Made by a program: the position numbers and the translations under genes. DNA of 33,395 bases. Source: Branchiostoma floridae. Taxonomy: Eukaryota > Chordata > Leptocardii > Amphioxiformes > Branchiostomatidae. Under the pieces are notes generated by a model. That model saw only the letters and a list, made by a program, of their open reading frames with translations, made no database searches and was not told where the DNA came from. The stretch spans positions 9,947,917 to 9,981,311 of the forward strand of contig NC_049988.1 of assembly GCF_000003815.2 (NCBI RefSeq). Direction: 5' to 3'. This document shows, piece by piece, positions 23,801-30,500 of the stretch; position 1 is the first letter of the stretch, and every line of letters begins with the position of its first letter.

Positions 23801-25278
23801 GGTTTTAACCGGTTATAACCGGTTCTGACCGGTTCAAACTGGTTCTGACCGGTTCAAACTGGTTCAAACTGGTTCTAACTGGTTCAAACCTGTTCTAACT
23901 GGTTCAAACCGGTTCTGACTGGTTCTGACCGGTTCAAACCGGTTCTAACCGGTTCTAACTTCAAACCGGTTGTAACTGAATTTTGTAAACTATGCCTGTT
24001 GCCTGTTGCCATGGCAACACAAAATATCATAAACTTATTTTATTATCTTAAACTTGTTGTCAAGTAAATTTAAGGAGAAGTCAACAAGTTTGGTAGTCCT
24101 AGCACACGTCGTTCGGCAGTGACATGGCTGTTCCCTATTGCATATAATGCAAATTAGTTTTTTTTTTTTGGTGGGGTGTGTGGGGGGGTTATTTTGAGAT
24201 ACGACTTTACTTTTTACAAAGTCGAAATTGATGGTGTTAACCATTTCCCAAGTGGGTGTCGAAAAATTTTGATATGATACACATGTAGAAAGTCTCTGTT
24301 TCATCCGTACAAACCTCTCTTAAGAACGGAATAATAATTTATTTTGATAATAATTTATTTTCAATAATAATCTATTTTATTAATAATTTATTTTTGGTGA
24401 TAGTTTATTTTTAGTAATGATTTATTTTTAAAATATTTGACGTTGACTCCTGTACAAATGTAAAAAAAATGATATAGACATGCATTCTATGACTCTTGAC
24501 TCCCAATCTGTACTGTTACAGATAAAAGCACAGTCTATCAAGTAATAACTACAATGCATGACATTTCCTAGTTACCAGCCTTGCCGAGACGGTGGAGGCG
24601 TGGCGAGACTGTGGGGAGCCTGAGCTGTACACCAATCTCCTGGTCACGTGCACAATATCCTTCGTCACTGATCTGTTGGAGGCTGGGAACGAGAGTATAT
24701 GCTTGTGGCCAGTGTCATCCAGCTCAGCTCTTTGGTAAGTCGTCGTCATCATCTCCTTTATCGGACTTTTTTATTCTGGCGGTGGTGTTTTTTCTTTCTT
24801 GACAATTCTGTGTTTCATTACTCCAGGCCCTACAGTCGGCTTGTGGCGTGCACCCATCAGGTTGGATATATAACAAACTGTAGAGAAGCCATCCTAGTCA
24901 ACAGATTTATGCTGGGAATACACAAAAGGTAAGGAAATACGAAAATTGATCCAAAGTGCAAAATTAATTTTGCATTTGCGTCTATGCAATATACATATGT
25001 TGATGTCTCGGAGACAGCTGTTGTGGGAAATGGAGAAAGGTTGTCACCCAATCAAGAGAAATCACCCAAATACTTTTTTTTATACTTTTACCTTATTACA
25101 TTTTCAATAAGTGAACACTTCCCACCTCTGTAGCTTCTACGCTGACTGTCCAGTGCCGCCTGTGGCACAGAGAGACGCGCCTACCTACGTTTCCGCCATT
25201 TTCATCACCATCACTACGTCATTGACCGTTGCTACTGCCGCTCTTCTGGCATCTGGATATTTGCCCAATCGAAGGTGA
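20797..25278 (+). CDS. RAMP: Receptor activity-modifying protein (RAMP), complete, 4 exons, 164 aa
   Basis: Exons 20797-20881, 24572-24734, 24827-24928 and 25134-25278 (TGA 25276-25278) join in phases 1, 2, 2 with GTAAGA, GTAAGT and GTAAGG donors and AG acceptors. Residues 1-21 form a signal peptide (LLLF...SCSQA). The ectodomain has cysteines at 42, 55, 72, 91, 101 and 122. Spacings are 13, 17, 19, 10 and 21; human RAMP1 has 13, 17, 15, 10 and 22, paired 1-5, 2-4, 3-6. Other family signs are YSRL before the fourth Cys, FMLGIHKRSFYADCP around the sixth, one sequon (N68-E-S), a transmembrane helix at about 136-158 and a tail ending NRR. RAMPs are 148-175 aa single-pass partners that traffic class B calcitonin-type GPCRs and alter their ligand choice. 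The start has a good context (ACACCATGA); a second Met lies at residue 4. The tail is shorter than in vertebrates. Three RAMP-like genes are, as I recall, reported in Branchiostoma floridae; which one this is, I cannot say. Confidence 0.93.
21775..21950 (+). repeat. AT-rich array (TTTTCAATAATAATTTA-type), copy 1
   Basis: About 10 diverged copies of a 17-19-bp unit such as AATAATAATTTATTTTCA. A related shorter array lies at 24326-24432 in the same orientation. Confidence 0.85.
22558..22847 (+). repeat. Direct repeat flanking the GGTT array (left copy)
   Basis: Aligns by eye with 23981-24258, from TTTTGTAAACTATGCCTGT to CATTTCCCAAGTGGGTG, with scattered substitutions and small indels. The GGTT array fills the interval between the two copies exactly. 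Confidence 0.88.
22848..23980. repeat. GGTT minisatellite with about 25 AACCGGTT palindromes
   Basis: A 10-bp unit, GGTTCAAACC / GGTTCTGACC / GGTTCTAACT, is repeated about 100 times. The first 144 bp (22848-22991) are in the opposite orientation (GGTTTGAACC form) to the rest (23037-23980), separated by a 45-bp unrelated spacer, so the array is a large head-to-head inverted repeat. I count about 25 exact AACCGGTT octamers. This is the palindromic consensus of Grainyhead/CP2 factors; whether it is bound is inference. Confidence 0.95.
23981..24258 (+). repeat. Direct repeat flanking the GGTT array (right copy)
   Basis: Second copy of 22558-22847. Differences include a shorter middle and a longer T/G run near 24160-24190. 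Confidence 0.88.
24326..24432 (+). repeat. AT-rich array, copy 2
   Basis: Four to six units of AATAATAATTTATTTT(G/C)A type, matching the array at 21775-21950 in the same orientation. It ends just inside the right terminal repeat of the intron element. Confidence 0.8.
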
Positions 25279-25983
25279 CACCTAGCGGTAACGCGAGGAA
25301 AAGCAATTTTACAAACGTATAACTCTACTCGCCCCAGTTTATAGTGCCGAGGGTATGCCCAAGGCATGTGTATATTTATATCAAGCTGTCGTTGACGTTA
25401 TGAAGTATACTGACAAATGAAGTACTTAAAAGAGGGCCGTAGACAACATTCAAATTTGCTCAGGTCCAACCGATAGCTTCGTATTTTTCATCTTTACAAT
25501 TTTTGTCGCAATGAACGAACAATATCTGTATATATGATAATGAGAAACCAATATACGGTACATTTTGGAGTAAATGAGGTTGGTATGTGTATCTCTGTGA
25601 AAATTCTATGCTAGAAGCTGTCATGAATGATTGAGATACTTTGACAATCAAAGTTGAATACAGAGGTTTAGCTTTGTTAGAAGGCTTGATAAGATCTTCA
25701 TGATATTACAATACCACTGGTGAATTCTCATTTGATCCAATTAGCCACCCACTGCCCTACTTAAGAAATGTTTCCCACATATGTTACATGTTTTGCTGAA
25801 AGCTCTAGATTAATGATTATATTCAATATGTGAGCAGTTATGAGAGTAAGTGTGTGTATAGGTTGATGCCTATCTTGTAAACTGGCATATACGCCGTTGT
25901 ATATGTGTGCAATATACTATCCATGGTTGTTGCATGAAATTGTTTTTTAACTATACTTTTACACGTGATAATGGCTGCCACAA
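25279..25983 (+). other. RAMP 3' flank, no further gene seen
   Basis: Likely 3'UTR and intergenic DNA. No AATAAA is visible close to the stop codon. The first canonical hexamer I find is at 26499-26504, about 1.2 kb downstream; a second at 26558-26563 lies in a MITE. Confidence 0.4.
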
Positions 25984-26292
25984 TGATATCACATTATTTC
26001 ACCAGTACACAATCTTTGTACTCTTACTTGTGAAATAATGTGATAGAGGGGTGCTATAACAATTTGCACTAATAGACACAACCCCATTATTTCACTAGTG
26101 AGAGCAAAGGTAGTGTGTATTAGTGAAAAAAATGTGATAGACTCAAACAGCCCTCTATCACATTTTTTCACTAATAAGAGTACAAAGGTTGTGTCTATTA
26201 ATTATTGAAATAATGTGATAGAGGGGTGCTATCACATTATTTTACTTGTAGGAGAAAAAAGATTGTGTTATTAGTGAAATAATGTGATAGAC
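25984..26292. repeat. Tandem cluster of hairpin units (four)
   Basis: Four successive 60-67-bp units each begin with a form of TATCACATTATTTCAC and end with its inverse, GTGAAATAATGTGATA, around about 30 nt containing an 'agtacaaa/gtgt(c)tatta' core. The approximate units are 25984-26045, 26085-26143, 26155-26221 and 26229-26290. The arms of the first are 16 bp and nearly perfect. A decayed fifth unit may extend to about 26405. Confidence 0.85.
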
Positions 26293-26498
26293 CCCACCCC
26301 TCTATCAATATTTCACCAGTAAAAGATTCAAGAACCGGTCTAAATTTGTATACTAGAGAAAAAAATGTTAGCACCCTTCTATTACATTAATTCACTAGTA
26401 TACATACAATTATTGAAATACCCGTTCGAAAACAACTTATCACAACTTTTCCAACTATCACGTTTTCTGTCCTAAAATACAGTAAATATTCAGGGCTA

Positions 26499-26504
26499 AA
26501 TAAA
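26499..26504 (+). terminator. Candidate poly(A) signal AATAAA for RAMP
   Basis: First canonical hexamer seen downstream of the RAMP stop. It is distant (1.2 kb), so a nearer variant signal may be used instead. Confidence 0.2.
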
Positions 26505-26556
26505 TGTGTTAGATATTCAAGTCTGAAATTGGTGTTCTACCTTCAAGCATCGAATA

Positions 26557-26728
26557 CAATAAAAGCCAGTTAATTGCACAACGGATAAACGCACACTTCT
26601 GTTAACTGCACAGATTCTAAAGTCCCAAACCGGTGCGGTCCAGCTAGATAGCTTCGCATTATTGCACCAGCCAGATAATTGCACGGAGTTACTGGTAAAT
26701 AGGCCGTTCAATCAAGCGACTTCTACTG
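26557..26728. mobile_element. Small TA-flanked MITE, 172 bp, pogo/Tigger-like ends
   Basis: The left end TACAATAAAAGCCAGTTAAT and the inverse of the right end TACAGTAGAAGTCGCTTGAT match at 18 of 25 positions when extended to ATTG(C/A)AC. TA lies at 26555-26556 and 26729-26730. No coding capacity. Confidence 0.55.
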
Positions 26729-26730
26729 TA

Positions 26731-27582
26731 TTTATTTGAGCTTAGCCATCTTCAGATTTATTGCAAGGAAAGGGCGGAAAACAGAACATCTGATAGAATA
26801 GAAAGCCTGATAAAAACGCTTAAAACTGCAAAAGCAAACCCGAGCCTAACCACCGCTTGAAGGCTACTTGAGATGAAGTCAGTGAGGTTAACATGCGATT
26901 TACATGTCAAAGGATTAAGAGATTTTCTCTTTTATGACTGTTGTTATCGAATCTACAGATAAACCACAGTTTACAAAGTAGAAAACGACCGATACAGAAC
27001 TGATAAGGACTCTCCCACATGCGCCCCGGAATTTCGAGTATTTATATCGCCCCTTTCCATGCCCATGCATACTTACACACACACAAAAACTTTCTGTTTT
27101 GCCATCATACATATACCGTATATGTATCACTTCTGTTTGAAATAGTCCATACTTCAGACGAAATACCAATAACTCCCAGGTTGAGTGGTAATCACTGCAT
27201 GCCCCCAGGCGGTTAGAGTACACGTTTCACAACAAGTAACAAATTGGGGTGCTTAAAATTTCCCTTTTTGTCACTAAATGGCCATCAAGCATCACTTGAT
27301 CAAGTTAGGTCTTCATATTTTCGATGACTTATTTAGATTAAAACAAACGCGTGACGGCATAATTACTTTAATTTGTCTGGGGTCAGAGTAAGTCAGGCAT
27401 GTGACAATCGCCTTTATTATCTTTCTGCATTCGCCGACAAACACCTAAAACAAGTTACGCCCAGAAGGGATATACGTATCAGGAAGGGAGTTATTAGCGT
27501 TGTTTTTCCAACAGACAAACTGCGTCGTTCGTACGTACTGATTTTTTCCTCGACACGAGGGCAGGTGTGTGAAATAGGTGCC
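26731..27582 (+). other. 5' flank of the mucin-like gene
   Basis: No exon recognised. A frame in phase with the mucin start is open back to an ATG at 27373, but the signal peptide argues for initiation at 27583. No clear TATA box was seen. Confidence 0.4.
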
Positions 27583-30500
27583 ATGTGGCGCTACACAGCT
27601 GTTGCAGTGATGGTTCTGATCATGGCGCGGCTGCAGTTTGACCGAGGTGGGGCGGCCATGGCACAGAACACAACACGTAAGTCCTTGAGAAAGTCTCACA
27701 CAGTGCTCTAACATAACGACTAGTAGCAACAGTTTTTAGCCATAGGTTTTAACGTTAAAATGAGCAATTGAATTTGTGATATCGGTGGATTTAGGCGGTT
27801 TGATGTTAAGAAAATATCTGTTATGTATAACCATTTTGTAGAAAATTATGGTGGGAGGGGTATCTACATTTTCCTTCCATCCTGGCTTCTCATATGGTAT
27901 GGTAAACCCATACGACTACACACCTGTGTATTTCTTAGCCTTGATGCGGCTAATCTAAGCTTTTGTAAAATCTCTTCTTATTGCAGTACGTATATTAGTC
28001 GTTTGCTCCCTTATCCCCTAAGCTTTGAGTACAAAAGTGGCAATATTTCTCTTTTGTGCTTGTCTTCTTACATGGGATTCATCCGAACGTCTAAAATTCT
28101 GACGAAATGTGTTAGTTACAATATTTGACTTCTGCCTTTTTTTTAAGGACGTATATTTTCCGTCAGTTTGTTGTTCATTGATATGTTCTCTTCGCCCCTA
28201 GCCTTGGAGTACAGAAGTGACAACTTTTGTGCTTGATCTAAAACTCGTGTTTATTCAGAAGGTCTTGTAAATCCGTATCAATTTATGACCATAAGAACTC
28301 GTAACGAAATTTGGTAGTAACAATATTGATTTCCGTCCCAATTTCTGGTATAATTACGGGTGTTTCTCCTGACCTTTCTGTACAGAAGTGGTCAGGATTT
28401 TCTTTCGAGCCTGTGCTTAACATACTATTCATTGTACAAACGACGCCTAGTTTATTATATGGTGTTAGCTCTAGCGTCTTTTATGACGCATATTTTCCAG
28501 CATAGCGACCCCGTGCGTTCTAAGCATAAGTAGACTCTAAAATGTCTATAGTTCTTGATCAGATCTATATAGATTATTTGTAGATTTGTTATATAATGTT
28601 TTATACTTCATGTACTGATTGAAGAATCCTTGTACAGAGTGCATGGAGGTAAGCTTTCTTCATATTCTTCGCATGTTCCCAAGTTCTGGCCATGCTGTTT
28701 GGGGGTTGTTGAGTGGCGTGTGTGTTTGCGTGCGCATTTTTCACTTCATTAGGTTGAACTCATTAGGCCAAGTCCGCGTTTTTGTTACATAGATCCATAT
28801 GATTTTAGTTGTTTTTCCTTAAACTTTTGGTCAGGTATAACTCTGATAGTTTTATTAATATATCATGTCAGTATATCCACATTCACGTCATCGTCGCTTG
28901 AAGTATACTTCGACTTGAGGACTTAATTACCACCTAGACAACTCCAGTACGAGGTAGTTTTGTCACAGAAATGCCTGTTGTAGTTATCGACAAGAAATCA
29001 ACTCTTGACAACTGGTTGAAAAAATTCTACATTCGTATCAGCGCAACAAATGTGATGCTCATTTCTGGCTTGACGCCGACGATGATAGTCGTTTTCTACC
29101 ACGGTACGCCTGGCCACTGAACATGCTAATCATGTGCGCCTGAAGATACATTCGGTGTCAAATGTCATGGACAGCTAGGCAAACATTTGTACCTGAGACG
29201 ACTGAGATGCTTATGAATACAGTACCTGGCGTGGTCTTAATAGAAGGGAGTTTTGTTATCATTTACTTTTCAGAATGTTCTCCCCTATAACTTGCTTGAT
29301 GAGGGCTTGGTTACAACGCATATAACGGCAGATGAAAGTATGACCCTGTTAGAATTGTGTACGTTTATATATAAACATGTATCAGGCACGCGTCGTGAAA
29401 TGCATGTAATGTTTCAACAAGCCGCTAGAGGGCCCAAAATATAATGCTTTCGAGATCTCATCAAGTCCTACTCACATACCAAACATCAAGACAGTCCGTT
29501 CCAGCTTTTCCGAGCTATGTTTTTCATCGACATAGTAAGTTACAGGAATTCTCTGCAGCCTCCAGAATGTCCCTGATGGATGTCCGAAACCTCTTACTAC
29601 AAACTCCTTGGAGTAAGAGGTTTCCGGCTCCGGAAATCCATCTGGAACATTGTGGAGGCTACAGAGAAAGCCTCATGTATTCTACAGACATACAAATATA
29701 CGTACAAAGAGACACTACCAAAATATTACTTTCTTGCCAAAAGTAGTGAACTACCTATGATAACAAGTTTACATCATCCGTCTTGTCTATAAAAGGTTGA
29801 CAGTTGGCTGCATTCAACTTTGTTAAACTTTGCTCTTTTCAGAAATGACCACGATTCCAACGACACGGCATGTTACAACAGCAGCAGCGACCACGATTCC
29901 AACGACACAGCATGTTACAACAGCAGCAGCGACCACGATTCCAACGACACAGGATGTTACAACAGCAGCAGCGACCACGATTCCAACGACACAGGATGTT
30001 ACGACAGCAGCAAAGACCACGATTCCAACGACACAGGATGTTACAACAGCAGCAAAGACCACGATTCCAACGACACAGGATGTTACAACAGCAGCAAAGA
30101 CCACGATTCCTACGACACAGGATGTTACAACAGCAGCAAAGACCACGACTCCAACGACGGCGAATCCTACAACACCTAAACAAACTACTGAAGAGACTAC
30201 AAAACAAACTACAATTCAAACTTCAGTGGAGACCACAGCACGAACCACACAGGCATCAACTCAGATGACGACAGACCAAACAACACGGCTTACTACTGCG
30301 AGAACCACGGCAGAGACCACCAAACAAACTACAAGTCCAACTACTGCGAGAACTACTAGGGGGACGACCAAACAAACTACAAGTCCAACTACTGCTAGAA
30401 CTACAGCAGAGACCACCAAACAAAATACAACACAAATCACCACGATCCCAACGACGCAGAATCCTACAACACGTAAACAGACTACCGAAAAGACAACAGC

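Larger units (their letters stand above)
21489..24491. mobile_element. Putative 3.0-kb terminal-inverted-repeat element in RAMP intron 1
   Basis: The left end starts CATAGAATGCATGT, then ATATCATTTTT, ACATT and GTACA. The right end, read on the minus strand from 24491, gives CATAGAATGCATGT, CT, ATATCATTTTTTTT, ACATTT and GTACAGG: about 41 bp of inverted similarity with small indels. Between them lie AT-rich arrays, two 280-bp direct repeats and the GGTT array. There is no transposase frame, and target-site duplication is unclear (TA lies 2 bp inside each end). Removing it would leave a 0.69-kb intron. Confidence 0.6.

Noticed and set aside
24581-24802. Alternative unspliced frames over RAMP exon 2 (73 and 77 residues, and a minus-strand frame)
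   Set aside because: They read through the GTAAGT donor or use other frames. Only the spliced frame gives the RAMP cysteine pattern.
27373-27582. Upstream ATG at 27373 as the mucin start
   Set aside because: It would bury the hydrophobic signal peptide 70 residues inside the protein. The ATG at 27583 places it at the N-terminus.
29820-30268. Plus-strand frames rich in NDSNDT and QQQRPRFQRH repeats
   Set aside because: They are out-of-frame readings of the 42-bp coding repeat. Only the frame entered from the 29843 acceptor is open to the window end.
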